64,000 nucleotides of DNA from Pelomonas sp052436255 (GCA_052436255.1 JBQVNP010000007.1:22306-86305); one strand, 5' to 3'; shown: positions 41,746-50,327, numbered from the stretch's first letter. Numbers and translations: made by a program. The notes: generated by a model not told the origin, from the letters alone.

Positions 41746-42929
41746 GTCTGCGCCCCGAGCGCATCCCCCGCACGGTCTGGATGCTGGGCGGCGTGAGCCT
41801 GTTCATGGATATGTCATCCGAACTCGTGCACGCGGTGTTGCCGGTTTACCTGACCACCGTGCTCGGCCTGTCGGTGCTGGCCGTGGGCATCATCGAAGGT
41901 ATCGCCGAAGCCACTGCCTCCATGCTGAAGGTCGTGTCCGGTTTCCTGTCTGACCGTTTTGCTGCGCGCAAACCGCTGGCGCTGCTGGGCTACGGCCTGG
42001 CAGCGCTGGTCAAGCCCGTCTTTCCCCTGGCGGACACGGCTTTCGGGGTGGTGACCGCGCGCTTCGTGGACCGGGTCGGCAAGGGCATTCGTGGCGCGCC
42101 GCGAGACGCCATCGTCGCCGACGTGACGCCGCCACATCTGCGCGATGCAGCCTACGGTCTGCGCCAATCACTGGACACCGTGGGCGCATTCGCCGGGCCG
42201 GTGTTGGCCATGCTGTTCCTCTGGCTGTGGGCAGGCGATCTGCGGGCGGTGCTGTGGGTGGCCGTGGTTCCGGCGTTCATCGCCGTGGCCCTGCTCGCCT
42301 TCGGCGTCGATGAACCGCTGCAGGACGTACCGGCTCGCCGCTCGGCGGCCTTGCAGTTTGCTGCGATAGGGCGTCTGCCGGCCGGGTTTTGGACTCTGCT
42401 TACGCTCACCGCATTGTTTTCGCTGGCGAGGTTGTCCGAGGCGTTTCTCGTGCTGCGCGCTCAGGAGCTGAAGCTCACGCTGATGTGGATTCCGCTCGTC
42501 ATGGTCGTCATGAGCGCGGTCTACTCGCTGTCTTCCTATCCTGCGGGCTTACTGGCGTCACGTCTTGGCAAGAATGCACTGTTGGCTGGATCGCTGGTGG
42601 CACTGGTGGCTGCCACGTCGGCGCTGGCTTGGCTACCCGGAACGACGGGCCTGTGGCTTGGAGTTGCCTTGTGGGGGCTGCACATGGGTCTGTCGCAGGG
42701 CGGCTTGTCAGCTGCAGTGGCGGAGTACGCACCGGCCGAACTGCGGGCCACAGCCTTCGGTTTGTTCCACTTCGTCACTGGCATCTTCCAGTTGCTGAGT
42801 GGTGGCATTGCAGGCTGGCTGTGGATGGTCCACGGCAGCTCGGCGGCCTTCATGGCTGGCACCGCATGGGCCTTGCTGGCCCTGGCGGTGCTGGTACTGC
42901 GAGTGCGGCGGCGCGCTGTGTCGTCCTGA
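41742..42929 (+). CDS. MFS transporter
   Basis: 395 aa with about 12 membrane helices. The MFS motif A-like loop is in GFLSDRFAARKPLALLGYG, and the next loop has RFVDRVGKGIRGAPRDAIVAD, a pattern found in a bacterial MFS subgroup of unknown substrate. ATG overlaps the dedA stop, so the two are co-translated. Confidence 0.82.
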   Translation: MSLRPERIPRTVWMLGGVSLFMDMSSELVHAVLPVYLTTVLGLSVLAVGIIEGIAEATASMLKVVSGFLSDRFAARKPLALLGYGLAALVKPVFPLADTAFGVVTARFVDRVGKGIRGAPRDAIVADVTPPHLRDAAYGLRQSLDTVGAFAGPVLAMLFLWLWAGDLRAVLWVAVVPAFIAVALLAFGVDEPLQDVPARRSAALQFAAIGRLPAGFWTLLTLTALFSLARLSEAFLVLRAQELKLTLMWIPLVMVVMSAVYSLSSYPAGLLASRLGKNALLAGSLVALVAATSALAWLPGTTGLWLGVALWGLHMGLSQGGLSAAVAEYAPAELRATAFGLFHFVTGIFQLLSGGIAGWLWMVHGSSAAFMAGTAWALLALAVLVLRVRRRAVSS

Positions 42930-42971
42930 GCACGGCCGCGAAGCGACGCCGTGGCGCGCTGCACATCGAGT

Positions 42972-43319
42972 TCAGTCCTTGTCGTCGTCCTTCTCGCCGC
43001 GGTCGGCTTGGTCTTGTTTGCTCGACAGCACCTTGCCGTCGGCCGCATCGACCTTGATGTCGAAGACCTTGTTGTCGGCGGTGACGACTTCGATCTCGTA
43101 CACGACGGCGCCGCGCTCGCCTTCCAGTTCGGCCTTGGTAGCCTTGCCAGTGGCGTGCGCCTCTGCTGCGCCAACCGCCTGGGTCAGCGAGATCTTCGCC
43201 TTGGCCAGATCGGCGATCGCGTCGTTCTCGACGTCCGAGGTCTTGGCGTAGGCCAGCCCCCCGGCAGTCGCCACGCCAGCGGCGATGATCAGGGCGGAGA
43301 TGGTGAGCTTGCGGTTCAT
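42972..43319 (-). CDS. PepSY domain periplasmic protein
   Basis: 115 aa: signal peptide MNRKLTISALIIAAGVATAGG, then one PepSY domain (KISLTQAVGAAEAHATGKATKAEL and VVYEIEVVTADNKVFDIKVD) and an acidic tail (DRGEKDDDKD). PepSY proteins bind or inhibit periplasmic partners and often sit next to PmrAB/QseBC-type systems. Two TTAAG-type boxes lie upstream. Confidence 0.88.
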   Translation of the reverse strand: MNRKLTISALIIAAGVATAGGLAYAKTSDVENDAIADLAKAKISLTQAVGAAEAHATGKATKAELEGERGAVVYEIEVVTADNKVFDIKVDAADGKVLSSKQDQADRGEKDDDKD

Positions 43320-43393
43320 GATGAGTTCCTTCTTGGCTTCGGGTCAGTCGCGGCGGGAATGCCTGTCGACCGGATGGACTATCGGACTCAAGA

Positions 43394-43409
43394 CTTATGT
43401 CGAACTTAG
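43394..43409 (-). promoter_or_regulatory. degenerate PmrA/QseB-type box, pepSY promoter region
   Basis: Minus strand CTAAG-TTCGAC-ATAAG, 8 of 10 matches, 74 bases before the pepSY start. Confidence 0.4.
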
Positions 43410-43455
43410 AGGCTCTGCAAGTGAGATTGCGGCTGTTTGGCTTAGGGCCGTTCGC

Positions 43456-43471
43456 CTTAACCGAGCCTTAA
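43456..43471. promoter_or_regulatory. PmrA/QseB-type box between pepSY and eptA copy 2
   Basis: CTTAA-CCGAGC-CTTAA on the plus strand, which is TTAAG-GCTCGG-TTAAG (perfect) on the minus strand. It is about 103 bases before eptA copy 2 and 136 bases from pepSY. One site may serve both divergent genes. Confidence 0.6.
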
Positions 43472-43574
43472 GCCCGTCGCGAGGCGATCGGCATCCGCGA
43501 TCACACCGGGCCTGGCTGCAACAACGCGGCAATCAATGGTGCTTCGGTATCGATGCCAAGCAACACTAAGAATC

Positions 43575-45230
43575 ATGAGAGCCGAGAAGCCGCCGAACAA
43601 GCTTGCCATCCACAAGATGTGGCCAGCGCGGCTATGCGCAGCGCTTCAACGAGGTCCACATGTCGGCGCACCCGCGCTGATTGCTGCGGTCGCGCTGCTG
43701 AACGCGGCGCTGTACCACGCACCGTTGTTCGCTTTTGCTGCCGCGAGGCTGGATGTATTCAGCCTTGGCGGGCTGCTGACGCTCGCAACGCTTTTTGTTG
43801 TCGTGGCCTTTGTCACGGCGTTGGCGCTCGCATCCGTGGCTCTCATGTCCCAGCGCCTCCTCAAGCCGCTGTGCATGGTCGGCGCCCTGCTCAATGCCGG
43901 CGTGCTGTACTTCATCCAAGCCTATGGCGTGCTGCTCGACAAGACCATGATGGGCAACGTGTTGAACACGGACATGGTGGAAGCGACGTCGCTGTGGCAT
44001 CCGAAACTCGTGCTCTACGTGCTCGCGCTCGGCCTGGGTCCGTGCCTGCTGCTGGCCTGGGTGCGCATGCGCCCAACGCGTCGCCTGCCGCTGGCCGGTT
44101 TCGCGGCCCTCGTGCTGGTGTTTGGCGTGGGCTGGATCTATGCCGCGTCGAGCAGCTGGCTGTGGATCGACAAGCATGCACGCTCGATCGGCGGCCTGAT
44201 CCTGCCGTGGTCGTACACCATCAATCTCGCGCGCCATCAGACCGCCCAGTGGGCCGCTGCGCGGCAGGCGCGGCCGCTGCCCGACGCCAGTTTTGCCAGC
44301 GACGAGAAGACGGTCGTCATCCTGGTCATCGGTGAGTCCGCGCGGCGGCGCAACTTCTCCCTGTACGGCTATGCGCGCGCGACGAACCCGGTCCTGTCGG
44401 TCTCCGGCGCCGTTCCGCTGGCGAACACTCAAGCGTGCGCGACCTACACCACCGAGGCACTGCTTTGCATCCTGTCGCACGACGATCCCGGGATGCGCCT
44501 GGCCGGTTCCACCGAGTTGCTGCCGAGCTACTTGCAGCGGCACGGGATCGACGTGATCTGGCGCAGCAACAACTGGGGCGAACCTCCGCTGAAGGTGGGG
44601 ACCTACGAGCGCGTCAAGGACCTCAAGGACAGTTGCACCGGCACGCTGTGTTCGCATGACGACCTGCTGCTCAGCGGCTTGGCACAGCGCATCCGCAACT
44701 CCCCGGCGCGCAAGGTCTTCGTGGTCCTGCACCAGAGCGGCAGCCATGGACCGGCGTACAACACCAAGGTCCCGTCCTCGTTTGAGCGCTTCAAGCCAGT
44801 GTGCGACTCGGTCGAACTGAGCCGGTGCACGCCGCAATCGCTGCTCAACGCTTACGACAACACGATCCTCTACACCGACCATGTGGTCGGCCGTGCGATC
44901 GACCTGCTGAAGGGCGTGGACGGCCTAGCGGCGACCTTGCTCTACATCTCGGACCACGGCGAATCGCTCGGAGAGAACGGCCTGTACCTGCACGGCACGC
45001 CAATGGCGCTCGCGCCCGACGTGCAGAAGGAGGTGCCCTTTGTGGTCTGGATGTCCGAGGGCTTCCAGCGCCAGCATCGCATCGATGCGCCCACACTGGC
45101 CCGCAGTCCCGCCCATTCTCAAGGCCACGTCTTCCACAGCGTCATGGGTGCGTTCGACATGCAAAGCAGCATCTACCAGCCGCAGTTGAATATCTACGCC
45201 GCCCGCACGAACGCCGTCAGCGGTCGCTGA
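43575..45230 (+). CDS. phosphoethanolamine transferase (EptA-like), copy 2
   Basis: 551 aa from the ATG at 43575 (MRAEKPPNKLA). N-terminal membrane helices, then the sulfatase-like domain with E254 in VIGESARRRNFSLYGYAR, the nucleophile region ACATYTTEALLCILS and SDHGESLGENGLYLHGTP. It is clearly diverged from copy 1: the nucleophile region differs (YTTEALL versus NTETSLP), so the acceptor may differ. Expected at the periplasmic face of the inner membrane. Confidence 0.88.
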   Translation: MRAEKPPNKLAIHKMWPARLCAALQRGPHVGAPALIAAVALLNAALYHAPLFAFAAARLDVFSLGGLLTLATLFVVVAFVTALALASVALMSQRLLKPLCMVGALLNAGVLYFIQAYGVLLDKTMMGNVLNTDMVEATSLWHPKLVLYVLALGLGPCLLLAWVRMRPTRRLPLAGFAALVLVFGVGWIYAASSSWLWIDKHARSIGGLILPWSYTINLARHQTAQWAAARQARPLPDASFASDEKTVVILVIGESARRRNFSLYGYARATNPVLSVSGAVPLANTQACATYTTEALLCILSHDDPGMRLAGSTELLPSYLQRHGIDVIWRSNNWGEPPLKVGTYERVKDLKDSCTGTLCSHDDLLLSGLAQRIRNSPARKVFVVLHQSGSHGPAYNTKVPSSFERFKPVCDSVELSRCTPQSLLNAYDNTILYTDHVVGRAIDLLKGVDGLAATLLYISDHGESLGENGLYLHGTPMALAPDVQKEVPFVVWMSEGFQRQHRIDAPTLARSPAHSQGHVFHSVMGAFDMQSSIYQPQLNIYAARTNAVSGR

Positions 45231-45311
45231 GCCCGAACGAAACAGCAACGCATTCTTCGCGCTGGCTCACAGGCGCGATCGACCATTGCTCATCCCTGAA
45301 CCCTCACTCAC

Positions 45312-46223
45312 TCACTGGCGCCACAGTGGAGTCGGCAGCGGCAACGGCCGCAGTCGCTTGCCTGAAGCCAGGAGAGCGAGGCCTCCTCCCATGGCGCAAA
45401 GCCCAGCAGCACCGAGAACCGCCGCGCAGGTCAGAGTCTCGTGCGGTCTCAACCAAAGCAGCAGTCCCCACAGCATCAAGCCTGCACCCGCGACCTGACG
45501 TCCGGCGCCGAGGAACAGCCAATGCCACCACCCGGTGTAACGCGCAAGCGCCGCGCCGCTCAGGCCCGAAAGCCAGCCGATGGCCGCTCCGGCAGCGATA
45601 TCCAGCGGCCAGTGCGCACCCACCGCTACGCGCGATAACGCAATCACTGTGGCTACCAGTAAACCGCAGGTGATCAGAAGCCAGTCGCTACCCCGCCGCG
45701 GTCTCGCTGCGCAGGTCGCGAGCACCGCCGCGGCGACCGCGAAGGCGCTAATGGCGTGCCCCGACGGAAAACTGTTGTTGTACAGGGCCGGGCCGATCAG
45801 TTTGAACCAGGTGTGCCCGAGCACGGCTGGGGGGCGCGGCACGGCGGCCCAGTGCTTGACCGTTGTCGACAAGAGCGCGCCAGCCGGCACGGAGGCCAGC
45901 ATGGCAGCCCATACGCGGGGCCTGCCGAGCACAAACAAGGCCAGCACGGGCATGAGCACCGCCGCGTCACCCAACAAGGTGATGGCCGACCACAGCGTCG
46001 ACGGCATGGCGGCAAAACTCGAGTTCCACGCCAGGAATACAGCCTGCTGTGCAGGCCAGCGCGCAGTGCCTGCGATGCCACCACCGTGCCACTGCACCAG
46101 CAGACCCACGAGCAGCAAAGTCACGAACGCGGGTGCGGCCCACACCCACGGGTTCCAGGCACCTCGCAGCGCCGCTGGCGGGGTGGTTGCGATCTCCGAT
46201 CCGGGATGTCGATATGCCGCCAT
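45312..46223 (-). CDS. PAP2-family phosphatase with long C-terminal extension
   Basis: 303 aa from the ATG at 46221-46223. PAP2 motifs are complete: KHWAAVPRPP, NSFPSGHAISAF and SRVAVGAHWPLD. Six core helices are followed by about 80 residues with two or more extra helices, longer than simple PAP2 enzymes. A perfect TTAAG-N6-TTAAG box is 28 bases upstream of the start. Likely a lipid phosphate phosphatase, exact substrate unknown. Confidence 0.87.
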   Translation of the reverse strand: MAAYRHPGSEIATTPPAALRGAWNPWVWAAPAFVTLLLVGLLVQWHGGGIAGTARWPAQQAVFLAWNSSFAAMPSTLWSAITLLGDAAVLMPVLALFVLGRPRVWAAMLASVPAGALLSTTVKHWAAVPRPPAVLGHTWFKLIGPALYNNSFPSGHAISAFAVAAAVLATCAARPRRGSDWLLITCGLLVATVIALSRVAVGAHWPLDIAAGAAIGWLSGLSGAALARYTGWWHWLFLGAGRQVAGAGLMLWGLLLWLRPHETLTCAAVLGAAGLCAMGGGLALLASGKRLRPLPLPTPLWRQ

Positions 46224-46251
46224 AAGTGAGCGGCACTGTCTTTCCGCGTCA

Positions 46252-46267
46252 CTTAACCGCCGCTTAA
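46252..46267 (-). promoter_or_regulatory. PmrA/QseB-type box upstream of PAP2 gene
   Basis: Minus strand TTAAG-CGGCGG-TTAAG, a perfect direct repeat 28 bases before the start codon. Confidence 0.65.
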
Positions 46268-46693
46268 CCCCTTCAGGGTCTAGTTCACTCCAACAGCGAC
46301 TCGACACCAATTTTCGAGACGACCGTCAAAAGCTTGCAATGCGACTTGGATGTGGCTCACTCGGCGGAACGCATGCTCAGGCCACGCCGCCCGTCGCCCA
46401 ATCTCGCACTGAACGATCGCTCGTACTCGCATGCGACTCGAATCGATTCGTATTGCACATCGCGTGCTGCTCATAGACCGGCATGCCTTGGACGATCTTG
46501 CCGCACCGCATGCTCGCGGTTCAGGTTCGAACGCAGTCCAGCCGCCGCTGGCAGCCGAATCGGCTTGATGGCCAAGAGCGCCTTCAGCAACGCGCAGCAC
46601 ATCACGACCGCGCGTTTCCGCTCAAACCACGCCAGACGTCAAGCGAACGCAGTTGCTGTTCAGGGCAAAGTTCAGGTCAGCCGATTGAACGCC
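46268..46693. other. intergenic stretch with no supported gene
   Basis: About 425 bases between the PAP2 promoter and the 3' end of the histidine kinase gene. Frames on both strands lack motifs, plausible starts or ribosome-binding sites. No terminator or repeat noticed. Confidence 0.5.
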
Positions 46694-48043
46694 TCAAGGT
46701 GCAGGGAACGACACCCGCACCTCCAGCCCATGGCCGGCTGCGGGCGTCCGCAGGCTGACCTCTGCCCTATGCCGCTCTGCGATCGCACGCACGATGGCCA
46801 GCCCCAGGCCACTGCCGCTACCGTCGCCCGACTGGCTTTGGGCGGCTTCACACCGGTAGAAGCGGTCGAACACGCGCGCATGTTCCGACTCAGCGATTCC
46901 CGGGCCGTTGTCGACGACTCGCAACAAGGGACGCCCGTCCTCAACCTCGGCGGTGACATCGACCACGCCGCCCGCTGGCGTGTAGCGCAACGCGTTCTCG
47001 ACCAGGTTGTTCAGCAGCACCGTAAGTTGATTCACGTCGCCTTCGAGCATGACGGTGTCATGAGCATCGGCACCCAGGTCGAGGCCAAGATGCTCAGCCT
47101 TGACGCTCAGCGCCGCGACGGTCGTGCGCACCAGTTCGGCAAGGTCCAGGGGTTCCCGACGGGTCAACTCCCCATCCGGATCAGAGCGCGCGATTTGCAG
47201 CAACTGTTCGACCAGTCGCTGCGACCGGTCAATGCCGGCGGCGAGCTCGGACACGGCCTGCCCACGCTCCGCATCGTCGCTCGAGCGCTGAAGCAGTTGT
47301 AGCTGCAGACGCAACGCGGTGATGGGCGTTCGCAATTCGTGCGCGGCATCGGCCATGAAGCGACGTTGTGTCGCAAAGGCCACCGCCAACCTATGCATCA
47401 GGTCGTTGATCGACACCACGAGCGGCTTGACCTCTTTCGGGACGTCTTTCAGCGTGATCGGCTCCAGGGACCGCGCCGTGCGTTGCGCCACGTCCTGCGC
47501 CGTGCTGTCCAGCGGCTGGAGTCCTCTGCGCAGGCCGAACACTAGCAACGCACCGACCGCGACTACAAGGCCGATCAAGGGCGGGAGCACCTGGGCCGCC
47601 GATTCACCCGCCATCTCTTGCCGCGCGGAAACTCTTTGCGCGGCTTGGGCGACTCCATCTGCGCCAACACTCGAGTACACGATCCAGGACTCGCCTTGCA
47701 CCAAAGGCCGAGACAGCCCCTCGACCGTGATGAAAGGCAGTTGCACCCGCGAGTCAGAGGAAAAGACCCGCTCGCCCTTCGGCGTCCAGGTCACCGTCAC
47801 GATCTCGTACTCGTCCGGCGTGTCGGTCCTTCGCGGTGACACGATCGGGTCCGTCGATCCCGCACTGTGACCTGCGTGGTGGTAGCTCGAAACCGCCTGC
47901 GCCACGTTCTTCAAATCTGCATCGAAGACCTCGTGCATCTCCTCGAGCGTGACCAAGTAGGTGACCAGCGCAACCACCAACGAGCCCAGGGCCAGTGCGC
48001 CAAGGATCCATGCCAACAGGGTGCGTTCGATGGAGCGCATCAT
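46694..48043 (-). CDS. sensor histidine kinase, second QseC/PmrB-like
   Basis: 449 aa. Two N-terminal membrane helices flank a periplasmic region with several histidines (SYHHAGHSAG). H box with H235 in MADAAHELRTPITAL, N box LNNLVENALRY, G1 VDNGPGIA and G2 GSGLGLAIV. It overlaps its response regulator gene by 4 bases. Same architecture and same H235 position as the first kinase, so the two pairs look paralogous. Confidence 0.9.
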   Translation of the reverse strand: MMRSIERTLLAWILGALALGSLVVALVTYLVTLEEMHEVFDADLKNVAQAVSSYHHAGHSAGSTDPIVSPRRTDTPDEYEIVTVTWTPKGERVFSSDSRVQLPFITVEGLSRPLVQGESWIVYSSVGADGVAQAAQRVSARQEMAGESAAQVLPPLIGLVVAVGALLVFGLRRGLQPLDSTAQDVAQRTARSLEPITLKDVPKEVKPLVVSINDLMHRLAVAFATQRRFMADAAHELRTPITALRLQLQLLQRSSDDAERGQAVSELAAGIDRSQRLVEQLLQIARSDPDGELTRREPLDLAELVRTTVAALSVKAEHLGLDLGADAHDTVMLEGDVNQLTVLLNNLVENALRYTPAGGVVDVTAEVEDGRPLLRVVDNGPGIAESEHARVFDRFYRCEAAQSQSGDGSGSGLGLAIVRAIAERHRAEVSLRTPAAGHGLEVRVSFPAP

Positions 48044-48699
48044 TCCTCCGTGACACGGTAGCCCACGCCACGCACGTTCTTGATGGTCGAACTTCCCAGC
48101 TTCTTGCGCAAATAATGCAAATGGACTTCGATGGCGTTGCTGCCGATTTCGTCGCCCCAGCCGTAAACCGATTCTTCAAGTTTCTCTCGCGACAGCACGG
48201 CGCCAGGCCGCTGCATCAGGGCTTCGAGAACGGCGAACTCCTTGGCCGACAGTTCAACAGGCGCTCCCTCCTTCGTGACCGATTTGCGGACCGGATCGAG
48301 CACCAGGGTGCCCACGCGAAGCAACGGCGACCCACTGCCGGCATGCCGACGCAGCAAAGCACGCACCCGGGCCACCAGTTCGTCCAGGTCGAAAGGCTTG
48401 AGGACGTAATCGTCCGCACCGGCCTCGAGACCGGCTATCCGGTCGCGCACCGTGTCACGCGCTGAAGCGATGAGCACCGGCATCGAATTGCCCAAGCCGC
48501 GCAGCGTGGCCAGGATGGCCATGCCATCCTTATTGGGCAGGCCGAGGTCCAGAATGGCCAGGTCATATACCCCGTTTGCCAGCGACAAGTCGGCCGCCCG
48601 TCCGTCCGTGACCCAATCCACAGCGAACCCGGCTTGGCTCAAGCCATGCCGCACCGCCTTGCCGATCATGGCGTCGTCTTCAATGAGCAGGATGCGCAT
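48040..48699 (-). CDS. OmpR-family response regulator, second QseB/PmrA-like
   Basis: 219 aa from the ATG at 48697-48699. Receiver with E8-D9, D51 (LAILDLGLP) and Lys in YVLKPFDLDEL; the winged helix ends TIKNVRGVGYRVTEE. Same length and layout as the regulator at 36014. Located between two PAP2 genes that each have a perfect box, so it is an equally good candidate for the TTAAG-box regulator. Confidence 0.92.
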   Translation of the reverse strand: MRILLIEDDAMIGKAVRHGLSQAGFAVDWVTDGRAADLSLANGVYDLAILDLGLPNKDGMAILATLRGLGNSMPVLIASARDTVRDRIAGLEAGADDYVLKPFDLDELVARVRALLRRHAGSGSPLLRVGTLVLDPVRKSVTKEGAPVELSAKEFAVLEALMQRPGAVLSREKLEESVYGWGDEIGSNAIEVHLHYLRKKLGSSTIKNVRGVGYRVTEE

Positions 48700-48721
48700 G
48701 GAGGCCAGGGAACCCGCTTGG

Positions 48722-49315
48722 TCAGGTCTTGCGCGCCGCAGTCCACCATGAACGTGCCGCATCCGCCCAGCGATCATAGAGGCGCAGCATTCGATCCATG
48801 GCAGGGTACGCGTGATGCCGCAGGGTCCGCGCGACCAGAGCCCCCAGAGCCGCCACGGGCAGGGCGGCGAGAATGTCGAACGGGAAATGCACGCCCAGGT
48901 ACACCCGACTCCATCCCACGGCAAGGCCTGTCGCCAACAGCGTGAAGCCCCACACAGCGAAGCGCCGGGTCGACAGCGCTGCTAGCGCCAGGCTCCACAA
49001 CACCGTGACATGGTCGCTGGGCAAGCCGGGGTCGGCACTGTGCGCGATGTACTGCGTGCCCAGATGCAGCGCGAAGGGTCTGGGCTGGGGCCACACATGG
49101 GAGATGACCTGCGCGGCAGCCAATGCAGCGACGGTGGCGAGCAGCATCTCCAGCAATTCGCGCCGCGCAGCGGAGTCGCCTCGAACCCAGGCCAATGCCA
49201 TGCCGATCGGCACCACGATGATGAGCCACCGAGCTAGTACAACCGCTAACCAAAGCCGCCCGGGGCCCAACCCTGGGGGTGCATTGATCAGCTCGAACAA
49301 GTGGAGGTTGTTCAT
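48722..49315 (-). CDS. BcrC-like undecaprenyl-diphosphatase (PAP2)
   Basis: 197 aa from the ATG at 49313-49315 (MNNLHLFELINAPPGL). PAP2 motifs: HVWPQPRPFA, LPSDHVTVLW (PSDH, as in BcrC, rather than PSGH) and SRVYLGVHFPFD. The MNNLHLFELINAP opening is also BcrC-like. It should recycle undecaprenyl diphosphate for cell-wall synthesis and gives bacitracin tolerance in relatives. Perfect box 70 bases upstream. Confidence 0.88.
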   Translation of the reverse strand: MNNLHLFELINAPPGLGPGRLWLAVVLARWLIIVVPIGMALAWVRGDSAARRELLEMLLATVAALAAAQVISHVWPQPRPFALHLGTQYIAHSADPGLPSDHVTVLWSLALAALSTRRFAVWGFTLLATGLAVGWSRVYLGVHFPFDILAALPVAALGALVARTLRHHAYPAMDRMLRLYDRWADAARSWWTAARKT

Positions 49316-49385
49316 GAGGGCAGGGGTTGACGGGTCAGCTGTGTGGCCAGTCGCATACAGGCACACCGATGGTTCGGCGCTGGTA

Positions 49386-49401
49386 CTTAACGCGGACTTA
49401 A
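49386..49401 (-). promoter_or_regulatory. PmrA/QseB-type box upstream of BcrC-like gene
   Basis: Minus strand TTAAG-TCCGCG-TTAAG, a perfect direct repeat 70 bases before the start. Confidence 0.65.
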
Positions 49402-49472
49402 ACGCTGTGTGCAGTAGCGCGTGCGCAACGTGGTTTCACTCGCGAACGCATGCCCGGCTGCCCATTCCGGCA

Positions 49473-49500
49473 GGTACCCCCGCCAGTACCTTGCTATTAT
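49473..49500 (+). promoter_or_regulatory. RcnR-type operator and -10 element
   Basis: GGTAC-CCCCGCCA-GTACC (49473-49490): inverted TAC arms around a G/C tract, like the RcnR operator TACT-G6-N-AGTA. A TATTAT hexamer follows at 49495-49500, 8 bases before the repressor ATG. Arrangement implies autoregulation. Confidence 0.55.
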
Positions 49501-49507
49501 CAGTTTC

Positions 49508-49789
49508 ATGCCTCACACTGTCAGCGGTCAAAGGAGTTTGTTGGCGCGAGTTCGTCGCATCAAGGGCCAGGCCGAAGCGCTGGAGCGCGTTCTTGTTGCT
49601 GATCTGGACGTGGACTGTGGCAAGGTGCTGCAGCAGATTGCCGCGATCCGCGGTGCGGTCAATGGCTTGATGACCGAGGTTCTGGAAGGTCATCTTCGTG
49701 AGCATGTCGGGGCCGAGGGCATCACCTCCGAGAAACGCCACGAGGAAATCGAGGAAGTTGTCTCCATTTTGAGAACGTATCTGAAGTAA
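49508..49789 (+). CDS. RcnR-like metal-sensing repressor
   Basis: 93 aa from the ATG at 49508. The all-alpha CsoR/RcnR family is clear: VRRIKGQAEALERVL, then VLQQIAAIRGAVNGLMTEVLEGH, nearly identical to RcnR. Metal ligands of RcnR are all conserved: H3, C37 (RcnR C35), H62 (H60) and H66 (H64). Known RcnR senses Ni(II)/Co(II) and derepresses an exporter. First gene ahead of the efflux operon. Confidence 0.9.
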   Translation: MPHTVSGQRSLLARVRRIKGQAEALERVLVADLDVDCGKVLQQIAAIRGAVNGLMTEVLEGHLREHVGAEGITSEKRHEEIEEVVSILRTYLK

Positions 49790-49799
49790 TCACCAGTCC

Positions 49800-50252
49800 A
49801 TGAACCAACGCATTACAACCGCCCTACAGCCCGTCCCCAGGACGGCGCTGTTCGTGCGCTGGTTGGTGCTGATGCTCATGGCCTTCGATTTGCTCAGTGC
49901 GCCGCTGCACGCGCACGCGCATGACATGGGTCCCGACATGTTCACTGGACATGTGGCCGCCCATGCAGACGGCGGCAGCGACGAGGTGGATTCAGACCAC
50001 GTTTCCCATGCCGAAGGGCAGGCGCATCCGGGCGTCGGACATTCCATTGCTGCGCTGCGGTCGGCAGAACGTGAAGGCATGTCCACGCCAAGCCTGGCGT
50101 TCATCGTCTCGATCGTTACGAGCCTGCAACCGCACGCAACGCCGCCTGCCATCAGTGCGGCGCCCTGGGCCGCAGGGGTAGACCACATCGCCGTCCCAAG
50201 CCGACGGTCCTGGCGGCCTGAGGGGCGCGCGCCCCCCGTTCTTCACAGCTGA
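49800..50252 (+). CDS. His-rich periplasmic protein of the efflux operon
   Basis: 150 aa. A signal peptide or membrane anchor (WLVLMLMAFDLLSAPLHA) is followed by a His/Asp-rich stretch (HAHAHDMGPDM, VAAHADGG, DSDHVSHAEGQAHPG), a plausible metal-binding segment. Similar small His-containing proteins (CzcI type) open many RND metal-efflux operons. The C-terminus ends PPVLHS. 10 bases after the repressor gene. Confidence 0.65.
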   Translation: MNQRITTALQPVPRTALFVRWLVLMLMAFDLLSAPLHAHAHDMGPDMFTGHVAAHADGGSDEVDSDHVSHAEGQAHPGVGHSIAALRSAEREGMSTPSLAFIVSIVTSLQPHATPPAISAAPWAAGVDHIAVPSRRSWRPEGRAPPVLHS

Positions 50253-50327
50253 ACCGCTCCTGGTGCCGCCCCGCGCGGTATCGGTTTCTACGCCGCCAGC
50301 ACTTGGCGGCCGCTGTGGAGTTCCCTC

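Noticed and set aside
43632..44882. 416-codon minus-strand frame inside eptA copy 2
   Set aside because: Antisense to a gene with complete transferase motifs; no ribosome-binding site or conserved motif.
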